Shown here: positions 8,375-17,343 of the stretch, in pieces
Layout of the letters: every line of letters starts with the position of its first letter
How positions within the stretch are numbered: position 1 is the stretch's first letter
From: Saprospiraceae bacterium
GTDB lineage: Bacteria > Bacteroidota > Bacteroidia > Chitinophagales > Saprospiraceae
Length of the DNA: 38,699 nucleotides
Reading direction: 5' to 3'
Assembly (NCBI GenBank): GCA_016787545.1
Contig: JAEUUS010000345.1
Coordinates: 1 to 38,699, forward strand
Notes under the pieces: model-generated
The model's input: the letters and a program-made list of their open reading frames with translations, nothing else
The model's database searches: none
What the model was told of the DNA's origin: nothing
Position numbers and translations under genes: made by a program

Positions 8375-9319
8375 TTAAATTCCATATTGCTTCCGCAAAT
8401 GGAACAGCATATCTCTTGTCATGGCGTCCAGGTCGTATTCCGGTTTCCAGCCCCAGTCACGGCGTGCGGCAGAATCGTCGATAGACGCAGGCCAGGAATC
8501 TGCTATCGCCTGGCGAAAATCAGGCACGTAATTCACCTTAAAATCCGGAACTTCTTTCTGAATGCTTGCGGTAATTTCGCCCGGATTAAAAGTCATGCCT
8601 GCCAGGTTATAGCTAGTGCGTACCTGAAGTTGGTTAGCGGGCGCCTCCATTAACTCCAGTGTAGCCCGAATGGCATCCGGCATATACAACATAGGCAAAG
8701 GTGTATCGGCCCGTAAAAAGCATTCGTAAGCTTTGTTTTGAACCGCATAGTGATAAATATCCACAGCATAATCCGTGGTACCTCCACCCGGCATACTCTC
8801 GTAACCAATGATACCCGGATAACGAAGAGAGCGGACATCCAATCCGTATCTGCGGAAATAGTAATTCGCCCAGTTTTCGCCGGCTACTTTACTGATACCA
8901 TATACAGTACCCGGAATCAATACGCTGTATTGAGGCGTCATGGCCGGAGAGGCTTCCAACCCGAAAACAGCAATGGAAGACGGATAATACACCTTAGCAA
9001 CCTGTTGCTCCCGACTCACTTCCAGCACATTAAACAAACTGCGCATGTTGATATCCCAGGCCCACATTGGATTTTTCTCTCCGGTAGCCGACAAAATAGC
9101 CGCCAGGTGGTAAATTTGGGTAACCTTGTATTTTTTGACCAGTTCTGCCAGTGCATTACCATCGAGGGCATCTAAAATTTCCGTTGGGCCATTTTGATTT
9201 TCCAACGGGCGCAAATCGGTTGCAACTACCTGATCTGATCCAAAAGATTTGCGAAGGGCTTCCGTCAAAACTGTGCCTATCTGACCGCCGGCGCCAACAA
9301 GGAGAATGGTGTCTTTCAT
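8375..9319 (-). CDS. tdh: L-threonine 3-dehydrogenase, SDR/UDP-galactose-4-epimerase type
   Basis: 314 residues. Extended short-chain dehydrogenase with the NAD loop GAGGQIG (9-15), catalytic Ser115, and Tyr140/Lys144 in YGISK. The segment RYPGIIGYESMPGGGTTDYA is diagnostic of the epimerase-like threonine dehydrogenases (bacterial and animal type), where the Gly-rich TTDYAV loop recognises threonine. It oxidises L-threonine to 2-amino-3-ketobutyrate with NAD+, a cytoplasmic threonine-degradation step; the usual next enzyme (Kbl) is not in the window. The alternative is another NAD-dependent epimerase, but the signature makes this unlikely. Its start codon is embedded at the edge of the AATGTGG tandem repeat (9321-9404), leaving little room for a conventional leader. 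Confidence 0.85.
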   Translation of the reverse strand: MKDTILLVGAGGQIGTVLTEALRKSFGSDQVVATDLRPLENQNGPTEILDALDGNALAELVKKYKVTQIYHLAAILSATGEKNPMWAWDINMRSLFNVLEVSREQQVAKVYYPSSIAVFGLEASPAMTPQYSVLIPGTVYGISKVAGENWANYYFRRYGLDVRSLRYPGIIGYESMPGGGTTDYAVDIYHYAVQNKAYECFLRADTPLPMLYMPDAIRATLELMEAPANQLQVRTSYNLAGMTFNPGEITASIQKEVPDFKVNYVPDFRQAIADSWPASIDDSAARRDWGWKPEYDLDAMTRDMLFHLRKQYGI

Positions 9320-9320
9320 G

Positions 9321-9404
9321 AATGTGGGGAATGTGGTGGAATGTGGTTAATGTGGGGAATGTGGTGGAATGTGGTTAATGAGGGGAATGTGGTGGAATGT
9401 GGGG
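9321..9404. repeat. AATGTGG tandem repeat with 28-bp higher-order period (family E)
   Basis: Nine subunits of 9-10 bp (AATGTGGGG, AATGTGGTGG, AATGTGGTT) form three 28-bp higher-order repeats; the third has changes in its first and last subunits. It begins directly upstream of the tdh start codon, the final T of which is followed on the minus strand by no spacer. Similar in style to the other short-period elements of the window but without an obvious inverted partner. Confidence 0.9.
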
Positions 9405-9616
9405 CGAATTTATGAAGGGAAAAGGGAAAGCACCAAACCCGTTTTTTCCTGGAGAGAAATTGTCAAGCCCTTTACCTTTCGAGCGCATTTAACGCAATGC
9501 TAACATCTGTTGTATAGCATTTTTGCGTCTATAATTGTTAAAAGCACAAATGTTGCGTCTCTAACGAGGCGTAATTCCCGGAAAAGCATTCCGGGATACA
9601 TTAAACCATACATGCC
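9405..9616. other. Intergenic region upstream of the metallopeptidase gene
   Basis: With the adjoining tandem repeat this makes a 297-base divergent gap. It holds a near-direct repeat around TTTTTGCGTCT (about 9521) and TGTTGCGTCTCT (about 9551). It also has a hairpin ATTCCCGG/CCGGGAT at 9574-9597, ending 20 bases before the ATG. No convincing TAnnTTTG promoter with a -33 element was found, so the promoters of both divergent genes are unassigned. Confidence 0.4.
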
Positions 9617-12600
9617 ATGAAACGGACGATTTTAATTATTACGCTGTTTATTACCCTTTTGAGCGGATCCCTACAAGCTCAATATTTCGGTCGCAATAAA
9701 CCCAGATACAATCAACAGCCCTTTAAAGTGACGGAAACCGAGCACTTTATCATTTACGACTATCTGGACAACCCGGAAAAGCTCAAAGAAATAGCGGCGG
9801 CAGCCGAGCTTTGGTATGACATGCATTCCAAGGTATTGAAAGATACTTTTACCACTAAAAATCCACTGATTATTTACAATGATCACGCCGGATTCCAGCA
9901 AACCAACGCCATTTTGGGCGATATCAGCGTGGGAACGGGCGGGGTTACCGAAGGATTGCGCAACCGGGTTGTATTCCCAGTGGCGCCAACCAACCAACAA
10001 ACACACCACGTACTTGGACACGAGTTGGTTCATGCGTTCCAATACAACAAAGTATTGAACGGTGATTCTACCACTATGCGTAATCTGGCCAATATCCCGC
10101 TCTGGATGGTGGAAGGATTGGCCGAATACCTCAGCATCGGGCGCATTGACGCCAATACCTCTCTTTGGATGCGGGATGCCGTTCTGAACGATCAGGTGCC
10201 ACGGATTAAGGATCTGGACAACGGCAAATACTTCCCATACCGATGGGGACAGGCTTTTTGGGGCTATATCAGCGGCACGTATTCCGATGAGGCCATTGAA
10301 CCGCTGTTTATGAACACAGCCAAATACGGCCTGCAAAATGCCGTTCCTTACACCCTTGGTATTTCCCTGGATTCCTTGTCAAACAGCTGGAGGCGCACCC
10401 TGAAAGACCACTATGGCCGATGGGCGATTAAAGGCAAAAAAGAAGATCTTCCGGGAAAAACACTGCTTGACGACGACAATGCTGGCCAAATGAACATTTC
10501 ACCCGTACTCAGCCCAAATGGGAAATACGTGGTGTTTCTTTCTGAAAAAAATCTGTTTTCCACGGATCTTTTCCTGGCAGACGCCAAAACCGGCAAGGTC
10601 ATGCGCCGGGTGTACAGCACGACTTCCAATGGCGATACAGACCACCTCAATTACTTAGAAAGTGCCGGCACCTGGAGCCCTGACAGCAAACGATTTGCCT
10701 TTGATGCCTATGAAAAAGGTCGCAGCGTACTGATTGTCAAGGATATTTTCAAGGGCCGGAAAACGCAGAAAATCAAAATTCCGGGCGTTCCGGCATTCAG
10801 CAACCCAGCCTGGAGCCCGGACGGCAAAAGCATTGTGGTGAGTGGCCTGGTAAATGGTCAGACCGACTTGTACCAATACACCTTCAAATCCAAAAAAGTA
10901 AAGCGACTTACCAATGACCGCTATTCCGAGATACTGCCAACCTGGAGTGCCGATGGTAAAACCCTTGCCTATTCTACAGATGCATTGAGTATAGACCGGG
11001 GAAGAACCAATGGCGCCTGGACGATGAATCTGGCAGTAATGAATATGGAAACCGGCACAGCGGAGAACATTGACATTTTCCCGGGCGCCGACAACATGAA
11101 CCCTCAGTATGATAAAAACGGCAATCTTTTGTTTCTGAGTAACCGCGATGGACGGCGAAACCTGTACAAATATGATGTTGCCACTAAAAAAGTGTACCAG
11201 CTAACCGATTTGATGACCGGTATTACAGGAGTAACCCCGTATTCCCCGGCCATCAGCGTAGCTGACGACCGCGACCGGATTTTGTACACCTACTACAGCA
11301 AGGGTCGCTACATCATCCATCAGGCAAAAGATGCGGATTTTGAGGTAAAGGAATTGGATCCCATGTCAGTAGATCAGGTGGCAGCTGCATTGCCCCCGTT
11401 TAGCCCCAAGCAAAAGGATATGGTCAACACCGGATTGCGGCTAATGGACACAGAAACAGAGACTAATCCGCAAATGACCCCAAAGAAGTTTAAGCCTAAA
11501 TTTCAACTTGATTATCTGGGAGGTAGTACGGGGGTAGGCGTAAACACCGGGAACAGCAGTTTTGGCGCCCAAACCGGCCTTGCGGGTGGCGTGGATGCTC
11601 TTTTTAGTGATATTTTAGGCAATAATCAGCTTTATGCTGGCGCCGTGTTGAATGGCGATATCCAGGATGCCGGCGGTCAGGTATCTTATATCAATCAAAA
11701 AAGGCGGATTGGCTGGGGCATCAACGCGTCTCACTTTGCATTCCAGAGTGGGTGGTACCAGTATTATGAATATGTGGATGTGCAAACTCCCTCTGGAACC
11801 GTTCCATTGCTGAAAAGCACCTTGGGACTGGAAAGGGTATTTCAACAACGCATTGGCGGTACGGTATTTTATCCCCTTTCTGTTACAAAACGTGTTGAAA
11901 TGGGGACATCTGCAGAATTTTACAGCAGTAGGGTTACAGAATACAATGATTATTATACCCTGGGCGGCAATTATTACGGAACCGACCGGCAGAAACTACC
12001 AAAAGGTGCAACCCTGAATTTGAACAATATTCAGGCAGCATTTGTGGGCGACAACTCCTACTTTGGGTTCACTGCGCCACTAAAAGGCTGGCGGTACCGG
12101 GTCGGGGTGGAACAATACCTGCTGGGGGATTTCAACTTCACTTCCTTCCTGGCTGATGGCCGCAGGTATTTTTATGCAAAGCCAGTCACGTTTGCGGTGC
12201 GCGGGCTCGCATACGCGCGCACAGGAGGGGAATCCACGGCATTTAGTTTGCAATATCCACTGTTTGCGGGCAACTCCTTTTTTGTAAGAGGTTATGATCG
12301 GGATGTGTATAATGCAGCAGAGGATTCAGTTTTTATCTACCGTACGGTGGGCAGCAAAATGCTCATTGGAAACTTTGAGATACGCCTGCCATTCACTGGT
12401 CCAAGACAATTATCGCTCATCAAATCCAATTTTCTGATCACAGATTTGAATTTGTTTTTTGATGCCGGATTGTCGTTTTATGAAAAAGAGGACCTGAAAA
12501 AGGATGCCTATATTCAACATGTTCCGATCCTGTCTACCGGTGTTTCACTGCGGGTCAATTTGTTTGGATATATGGTATTGGAACCTTATTTCGCATTACC

Positions 12601-12664
12601 CATAAGCGCTCCGGAAAGTCAGAAAAGCTGGAGGTTTGGGTTGAATTTTATTCCTGGTTGGTAA
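9617..12664 (+). CDS. Metallopeptidase / TolB-like beta-propeller / outer-membrane beta-barrel protein
   Basis: 1015 residues in three parts. After a signal peptide (1-22) comes a gluzincin-like domain with the zinc motif HELVH (135-139) and a downstream WMVEGLAEY, whose Glu166 is the likely third ligand and fits peptidase-MA-like proteins. Residues about 280-600 contain PD40/WD40-like blades with repeated W-S-P-D/A-D-G-K motifs (TWSPDSKRFAF, AWSPDGKSIVV, TWSADGKTLAY). From about 635 to the C-terminal W, alternating hydrophobic strands and FVRGYDRDVYN resemble the Omp85/BamA-type surface-antigen barrel. I infer an outer-membrane protein with periplasmic or surface peptidase activity; the substrate is unknown. 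It converges on the large T9SS protein across repeat families G and I. Confidence 0.82.
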   Translation: MKRTILIITLFITLLSGSLQAQYFGRNKPRYNQQPFKVTETEHFIIYDYLDNPEKLKEIAAAAELWYDMHSKVLKDTFTTKNPLIIYNDHAGFQQTNAILGDISVGTGGVTEGLRNRVVFPVAPTNQQTHHVLGHELVHAFQYNKVLNGDSTTMRNLANIPLWMVEGLAEYLSIGRIDANTSLWMRDAVLNDQVPRIKDLDNGKYFPYRWGQAFWGYISGTYSDEAIEPLFMNTAKYGLQNAVPYTLGISLDSLSNSWRRTLKDHYGRWAIKGKKEDLPGKTLLDDDNAGQMNISPVLSPNGKYVVFLSEKNLFSTDLFLADAKTGKVMRRVYSTTSNGDTDHLNYLESAGTWSPDSKRFAFDAYEKGRSVLIVKDIFKGRKTQKIKIPGVPAFSNPAWSPDGKSIVVSGLVNGQTDLYQYTFKSKKVKRLTNDRYSEILPTWSADGKTLAYSTDALSIDRGRTNGAWTMNLAVMNMETGTAENIDIFPGADNMNPQYDKNGNLLFLSNRDGRRNLYKYDVATKKVYQLTDLMTGITGVTPYSPAISVADDRDRILYTYYSKGRYIIHQAKDADFEVKELDPMSVDQVAAALPPFSPKQKDMVNTGLRLMDTETETNPQMTPKKFKPKFQLDYLGGSTGVGVNTGNSSFGAQTGLAGGVDALFSDILGNNQLYAGAVLNGDIQDAGGQVSYINQKRRIGWGINASHFAFQSGWYQYYEYVDVQTPSGTVPLLKSTLGLERVFQQRIGGTVFYPLSVTKRVEMGTSAEFYSSRVTEYNDYYTLGGNYYGTDRQKLPKGATLNLNNIQAAFVGDNSYFGFTAPLKGWRYRVGVEQYLLGDFNFTSFLADGRRYFYAKPVTFAVRGLAYARTGGESTAFSLQYPLFAGNSFFVRGYDRDVYNAAEDSVFIYRTVGSKMLIGNFEIRLPFTGPRQLSLIKSNFLITDLNLFFDAGLSFYEKEDLKKDAYIQHVPILSTGVSLRVNLFGYMVLEPYFALPISAPESQKSWRFGLNFIPGW

Positions 12665-12669
12665 TTCAT

Positions 12670-12802
12670 GAGAGCGTCTCAAAAGTAATTTTTACCGCGG
12701 AGTCGGAGAGGGAGCGTAAACTGAGTTAACTGAGAGTCTCACTTTGAGTGAGACTCTCAGTTAACGCTCCCTCTGCGTCTCTCCGCCTCCGCGGTAAAAA
12801 AA
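12670..12802. repeat. Nested inverted-repeat element, family G copy 1
   Basis: Outer arms carry AATTTTTACCGCGGAGTCGG (from 12688) and its near-complement ending CCTCCGCGGTAAAAA at about 12800, built from CGGAGAG/CTCTCCG units. Inside, a perfect 18-bp inverted repeat pairs 12725-12742 with 12748-12765 around a 5-base loop. A TGAGAGCGTCTC flank precedes the left arm and is found again beside the second copy at 36376-36480. The element lies between convergent genes; the inner stem could end transcription in both directions. Confidence 0.88.
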
Positions 12803-12822
12803 AACAACTTGTGGGACAGTCC

Positions 12823-12851
12823 CTTTGTGACTTTAGTGACTTAGTGGTTTA
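12823..12851. repeat. Half element of the CTTAGTG repeat family (family I/J)
   Basis: The sequence CTTTAGTGACTTAGTGGTTT is one arm of the family seen as full inverted repeats at 33133-33242 and 22030-22150. Read on the minus strand it begins with TAA, the stop codon of the large T9SS protein at 12849-12851. Confidence 0.75.
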
Positions 12852-15800
12852 ATGACGGATCACACCCACTTTTTCCACCACTTTTTTACCATCCGGTCCT
12901 TGTACTTCGAGGAAATATAGTCCGGGAGCAAGTTGTTCCGGCAAATTCCATTGAAGTAATTCTCCATTGGCAAGTGCGTATTTGGTGAGTACGGTTTGTC
13001 CATTACTATTCACAAGGCGAATATTCAGCCATTGTCCGTCCCAATCAGCAAGGTCCAGATAGAGAACGCCTTGCGTTGGGTTGGGGAAAACCAGCAAATT
13101 TGCCGGAAGCGGGTGTACTTTATCCAATCGATCTTCTCCAGGGCGCTCCCCTGCAGGTGTTACACCGATTGGGCAATAGAACGTATTCAAATGTGCTTCC
13201 AGGAAAATTTGTGGCTCCAATCGGGAAACAATGTCGATAAAGGTCACATCAGCCTGTGCCGGGAGTTTATACCTGAATATTTCGGATTCCCCGTTGGCTA
13301 TGCTATCAGTAGTAGATTTAAACCTCACTGAATACATAGGAGAATAGTTAGGACTGCGCACCAGATATTCCCTGCCAGAATTTGGCGCTTCGTATGTGGA
13401 GTTATCTGTCGGATATATGGCAGTCATACCATCCGGAACCTGTATTGCCGTGTAAATCAAGCGGTTAGAACAATTATTTGTTACCCTTACCCGATAGGTT
13501 CTGTTCTTTTCTGCATCTGCGGTAATAGTGAGCAGTTCGTATTTCAGGCAACCGGATAATTTCACATCACAGGGTTCTTCTTCCCGTACGGTTACCACAA
13601 AGCAGCAGGATGATGACTGTCCACAACTGTCGGTTGCCACCCAACATACTGGTGTGCTGGTTACGGGAAATACACTTCCGGAAGGCAGGCCAGCGCTTAA
13701 ATTCAAGGCTACGCCCGGGCAGGGACAATCTGTTGCGGCAACAGGCATCGGGTAATTCACTACCGTTGGGCCAGTACCGGGGATAGTGACTAAGCTTACA
13801 TTATTGGGGCAAAAAATTCCCACATTGGAAGGAGCCGGTGTAAGTGAAACCAACGTGTAGGTTGCAATGGTATCACATCCGGTTGTTGCGGGCAGGTTAA
13901 GGATTACCGTTGTCGGCTGGGTATAATTTACGCCGCCGAGCGTAACTGTTTCGCCAGGACAAAACTGAATGGTTCTGCTGACGGTTGGTTGCTGCAACAA
14001 GCTCAAAACGTAGGTACCCAGCGTATCGCATTCATCGCCCTGACCTTGCAGAGTGAGGTTAACCGTTGCGGGCGCCGTGTACGTTTGGCCGCCGAGTACG
14101 ATCGTTTCGCCGGGGCAAAGCGAAACTGGTTGCGTAAATGTTTCCTGAGGCAGTAATCGTAGGATATAAGTTGCCAGTGTATCGCAGGCATCGCCCTGGC
14201 CGGCAAGGGTAAGGTTCACGGAGGTTGGAGCGGTATAGGTTTGACCTCCCAGCGAAACCGTTTCACCCGGGCAAAGCGGAATATTTTCCGTGATGGACAC
14301 CTGGGATTTTAGACTAAGTTCGTAGGTAGCCAGGGTATCGCAGGTGCCATTCAGGCCAGCAAGCGTAAGATTAACAGTAGCCGGAGCCGCGTATTGTTGA
14401 CCGCCGATCAAGGTCGTTTCACCCGGGCAAAGTGCAATATTTTGGGTGAAAGAAACCTGGGGTTTGAGCGTCAATTCGTAGGTAGCGAGGGTATCGCAGG
14501 CATCGCCCTGGCCAGCATGCGTAAGATTAACAATAGCCGGAGCCGCGTATTGTTGACCGCCGATCAAGGTCGTTTCACCCGGGCAAAGTGCGATATTTTG
14601 GGTGAAAGAAACCTGCGGTTTGAGGGTTAGTTCATAGGTAGCGAGGGTATCACAGGCGCCGTTTTGACCAGGGTTAAGTACATTGACTACATTAGGCGCA
14701 AAGTAGGAAAATCCACCAATTAGTATACTTTGATCAGGGCATAACGGGATAAATGTATTGGTTACTACCTGATTTTTAAGGATTAATTCATACACAAATG
14801 ATGTATCACAGGCTCCATTAATACCTGGATGTATAAAATTCAAACTTGCCGGAGCAGTATAACTCTGACCTTCTATTAAAGTAGTATCGCCGGCACAAAG
14901 CGCGATGGTATTTTCAACCAATACTTTATTACCGAAATCAGAGAAAAACCCATAACGACAGCCTGTTGTCACGCCTCCATTTAAAAAGCCCATTTGGAAC
15001 AGTCCTTGCGAATTGGACACCACTGAAGACTGCCCTGCAGTAATGACATTATTTTCAAAAGAGATAGCGGCAGCTACAAACTCACCGCCTGAACCTGGAA
15101 CAACCTGAAAGCTTCCTGGTAAAATCAGGTTGGGGTTGCCATTTAGCACAAAACCATCCTGGAACCCATTTCGTGTAGTTAGAAACAGGTGGAAAGGTTC
15201 TGCTGTAGAACGTACAAACCGAACGGCATTGGAACCACTGCAATCCAATGCAGGCATGATTTCACCTGCAACTTCGCAATTATGTCCGGTCATTTGCCAT
15301 ACATAGGCCGGTGAGGATGTTTCAATCATGTGTGGGCCTGCTGTCACCGATAAATTTGCCATTTGTCCGGCATTCAGGTTTGGAGCCACCACAACACCAT
15401 CCATTTTCACTTGTGTGCCGTTTTCTGTTGCAAGTACAAAAGCAAATTCATCTCCATTTAGCAGACCTTTTTGAACGACATAACGAGTACCTAATTTATC
15501 CACCGGAACCATTTGGTCTGCCATAACATCACGACAAAAGCCTCCAAATAGCCAGCCACTTTCCAACAAATCGTCTTTAATAGTAACGGCAATTGGTTTA
15601 TCAGACACAATTTTAGTCCCGGTTGGGTGTTGGTTGCCTAAGTGGCTGGATGCCTCACCCGACCAGGTTTGTCCACGATTCAGGGTAATATTAAACGAAA
15701 CATTTGCCGGATGCCCAACTATTGCTCGGGTTGGAGTGATCGTTACCGTTGTATTGTTTTCGGAAGCAACAATATCAAACGCAGATTTTGGAAATGGCGT

Positions 15801-16283
15801 ATAGTCTGCGGAGTTATCAGTAATATTTTGAAAAGGCGTGTAAAAAGTTGTTCCCAGGGCATTTTTACCCTTCATAGAGAACAACTCAGGATTATTCGGT
15901 ACTCCGCCAATAAGTTCATAATACGCTGTAATGGGTGCAGTTGACTGGATAAGAAACCCTTTATTATGAACCGTATTTGCCGGGGTATTTTCAACAAATT
16001 GAAAAAATGGAGGCAATTGTAGCACTCCACTGGTATTGGCGGCAATATTAATTGTTTGCACAGGAAATGCCGGATTAGCAGGTTGCGAGACTGTGACGAT
16101 TGCCGGAGTGCCATAAGTAGAAAAGCGAAAAGCTACCGGCCGATCAAAATTACTGGCGTTGTTTTGAGAAATTTCCGGTGCAACAAACCAGAATTCCGTG
16201 TCTTTTTGGGCAAAAAGAAGCCCATTCAGACAAATAATACCAATGAGTGTGAGCAATGACCTGCTCCTGCTGTTAGAGTTCAT
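12849..16283 (-). CDS. Large T9SS-secreted adhesin-like protein (IgGFc-binding-like N-terminus, 7 tandem repeats, HYR-like and Por domains)
   Basis: 1144 residues. A signal peptide (to about 25) is followed by an N-terminal region beginning DTEFWFVAPEISQNN that resembles the IgGFc-binding protein N-terminal domain common in Bacteroidota surface proteins. Residues 460-823 hold seven units of about 52 residues, each with LCPGET-x-x-x-GG-x-x-Y near the start and a central CDT-x-ATY. A HYR-like module follows (VCWVATDSCGQSSSC). The C-terminus (about 1065-1144, opening VFPNPTQGVLYLDL) is a Por sorting domain, so export by T9SS to the cell surface is expected. Each repeat carries two cysteines, possibly disulfide-bonded. 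Function is probably adhesion or matrix binding. A good promoter candidate lies just upstream. Confidence 0.85.
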   Translation of the reverse strand: MNSNSRSRSLLTLIGIICLNGLLFAQKDTEFWFVAPEISQNNASNFDRPVAFRFSTYGTPAIVTVSQPANPAFPVQTINIAANTSGVLQLPPFFQFVENTPANTVHNKGFLIQSTAPITAYYELIGGVPNNPELFSMKGKNALGTTFYTPFQNITDNSADYTPFPKSAFDIVASENNTTVTITPTRAIVGHPANVSFNITLNRGQTWSGEASSHLGNQHPTGTKIVSDKPIAVTIKDDLLESGWLFGGFCRDVMADQMVPVDKLGTRYVVQKGLLNGDEFAFVLATENGTQVKMDGVVVAPNLNAGQMANLSVTAGPHMIETSSPAYVWQMTGHNCEVAGEIMPALDCSGSNAVRFVRSTAEPFHLFLTTRNGFQDGFVLNGNPNLILPGSFQVVPGSGGEFVAAAISFENNVITAGQSSVVSNSQGLFQMGFLNGGVTTGCRYGFFSDFGNKVLVENTIALCAGDTTLIEGQSYTAPASLNFIHPGINGACDTSFVYELILKNQVVTNTFIPLCPDQSILIGGFSYFAPNVVNVLNPGQNGACDTLATYELTLKPQVSFTQNIALCPGETTLIGGQQYAAPAIVNLTHAGQGDACDTLATYELTLKPQVSFTQNIALCPGETTLIGGQQYAAPATVNLTLAGLNGTCDTLATYELSLKSQVSITENIPLCPGETVSLGGQTYTAPTSVNLTLAGQGDACDTLATYILRLLPQETFTQPVSLCPGETIVLGGQTYTAPATVNLTLQGQGDECDTLGTYVLSLLQQPTVSRTIQFCPGETVTLGGVNYTQPTTVILNLPATTGCDTIATYTLVSLTPAPSNVGIFCPNNVSLVTIPGTGPTVVNYPMPVAATDCPCPGVALNLSAGLPSGSVFPVTSTPVCWVATDSCGQSSSCCFVVTVREEEPCDVKLSGCLKYELLTITADAEKNRTYRVRVTNNCSNRLIYTAIQVPDGMTAIYPTDNSTYEAPNSGREYLVRSPNYSPMYSVRFKSTTDSIANGESEIFRYKLPAQADVTFIDIVSRLEPQIFLEAHLNTFYCPIGVTPAGERPGEDRLDKVHPLPANLLVFPNPTQGVLYLDLADWDGQWLNIRLVNSNGQTVLTKYALANGELLQWNLPEQLAPGLYFLEVQGPDGKKVVEKVGVIRH
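13825..14906 (-). repeat. Seven in-frame 156-bp coding repeats
   Basis: The units encode about 52 residues each in the large T9SS protein. The third and fourth units are nearly identical in DNA: compare about 14390-14500 with 14547-14657, which share long exact runs such as CGCGTATTGTTGACCGCCGA. That points to recent duplication or gene conversion. The outer units are diverged, and the last is the most different and slightly shorter. Confidence 0.85.
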
Positions 16284-16307
16284 AAGTAGTACTATGTGTT
16301 TAGGTTT

Positions 16308-16346
16308 AAGGTTTCAAAGGTGATTAAAATTGCTAAATAAAACAAA
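16308..16346 (-). promoter_or_regulatory. Candidate Bacteroidota-type promoter of the large T9SS gene
   Basis: On the minus strand a -33 TTTG (16343-16346) is followed after 20 bases by CACCTTTG (16315-16322), one mismatch from the -7 consensus TAnnTTTG. Transcription would begin near 16308, giving a leader of about 25 bases before the start codon at 16283. Confidence 0.5.
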
Positions 16347-16442
16347 AAACTTCCTGCAGTTTGACAGGTAAAAGACAAACCTTGATGCAAGCAACTGCCA
16401 ACCTCGTTTTTGCACCATTCGCACAAATTGGAAAAGGAGCCT

Positions 16443-16450
16443 TAGGTTTG
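16443..16450 (+). promoter_or_regulatory. Candidate -7 promoter box of the FkbM gene
   Basis: TAGGTTTG matches the Bacteroidota -7 consensus TAnnTTTG exactly and lies 43 bases before the chosen ATG at 16494. No TTTG is found at the usual -33 distance, so this rests on one box. Confidence 0.35.
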
Positions 16451-16493
16451 CCCCGGAAGATTGTACTTGATTTGCGCTAACTCATCGATTCTG

Positions 16494-17186
16494 ATGGATT
16501 CAATCAAAAAAATACTCATCAAACTACTGGATTTAATCCGGCATCAAAAATCCTATTCTCAGGACGGTGAGGATATGGTACTGCGTTCGTTTCTGGAAAA
16601 CAAACCCAGGAATTACAAAGGTTTTTACATAGATGTTGGCGCACATCACCCTGTGCGGTTTTCTAATACCTATCATTTTTACCGGAACGGATGGCAGGGA
16701 ATCAATATTGACGCCACTCCTGGCAGTATGAACTTGTTCCGTTGGTTACGCCGTCGAGATACCAATCTTGAATTGGCAATAGGGGCAGAAAAAGGCAGTT
16801 TAACCTTTTATTGTTTTGACGAGCCCGCTTTAAACACCCTTTCAAAAATGGTTGCGGAAGAACGGTCCTCGGGCGGGCGTTATAAAATCAGGAAAGAAGT
16901 AACTGTTCCTGTTTTACCCCTTGAAGCCGTATTGGAGACCCATCTTCCTCCAGGCCAGAAAATTGATTTTTTTTCTGTTGATGTAGAAGGTTTGGATGAA
17001 TTAGTGTTACGTTCAAATGATTGGAAAAAGTTCAGGCCAACCTTTATACTGGCAGAGGATGCTTCATTTCAAATTCATTCAACTGGCATTTCTCACCAGG
17101 GTGTTTATGGATTTTTGCTTGACAACGGCTATCAATTGGTAGCTAAAACCCAAAGAACCCTGATTTTTCAGGACACGGCAGGATAA
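16494..17186 (+). CDS. FkbM family methyltransferase
   Basis: 230 residues from the ATG at 16494; a TTG 11 codons upstream is also in frame, but the -7 box at 16443 would leave it almost no leader. The family opening YSQDGEDMVLRSFL is followed by the SAM-binding strand GFYIDVGAHHPVRFSNT and INIDATPGS. IDFFSVDVEGLDELVL is the conserved DVEG motif. FkbM proteins transfer methyl groups from SAM, often to O atoms of sugars or lipids; the acceptor here is unknown, and no glycosyltransferases lie nearby. It is 157 bases upstream of porX on the same strand. Confidence 0.9.
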   Translation: MDSIKKILIKLLDLIRHQKSYSQDGEDMVLRSFLENKPRNYKGFYIDVGAHHPVRFSNTYHFYRNGWQGINIDATPGSMNLFRWLRRRDTNLELAIGAEKGSLTFYCFDEPALNTLSKMVAEERSSGGRYKIRKEVTVPVLPLEAVLETHLPPGQKIDFFSVDVEGLDELVLRSNDWKKFRPTFILAEDASFQIHSTGISHQGVYGFLLDNGYQLVAKTQRTLIFQDTAG

Positions 17187-17211
17187 TGCACCTTTAATGC
17201 GCCAAAAAAAT

Positions 17212-17219
17212 TATTTTTG
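17212..17219 (+). promoter_or_regulatory. Weak candidate -7 box upstream of porX
   Basis: TATTTTTG fits TAnnTTTG, but there is no TTTG at the -33 position. The box is also part of an imperfect A/T-rich inverted repeat (GCCAAAAAAATTATTTTTGCC without its last base) that could instead end the FkbM transcript. Its distance to the porX start is about 125 bases. Confidence 0.25.
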
Positions 17220-17343
17220 CCAGCATATATGCCAAAATGATTCCTAACGTTTTAGCCAATTCTAATTCCCATTTCAAAACTCAACCCGCCAACCATGCGG
17301 GTTTCGATTTACTTCACCCACACCACCTCACTCCTTTCCTGAT

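Noticed and set aside
9321..9404. CRISPR array
   Set aside because: The array is a continuous tandem repeat with no unique spacers and no cas genes.
13825..14906. Mobile element or non-coding repeat array
   Set aside because: The 156-bp units are in frame and encode a consistent 52-residue domain with conserved Cys and Gly positions.
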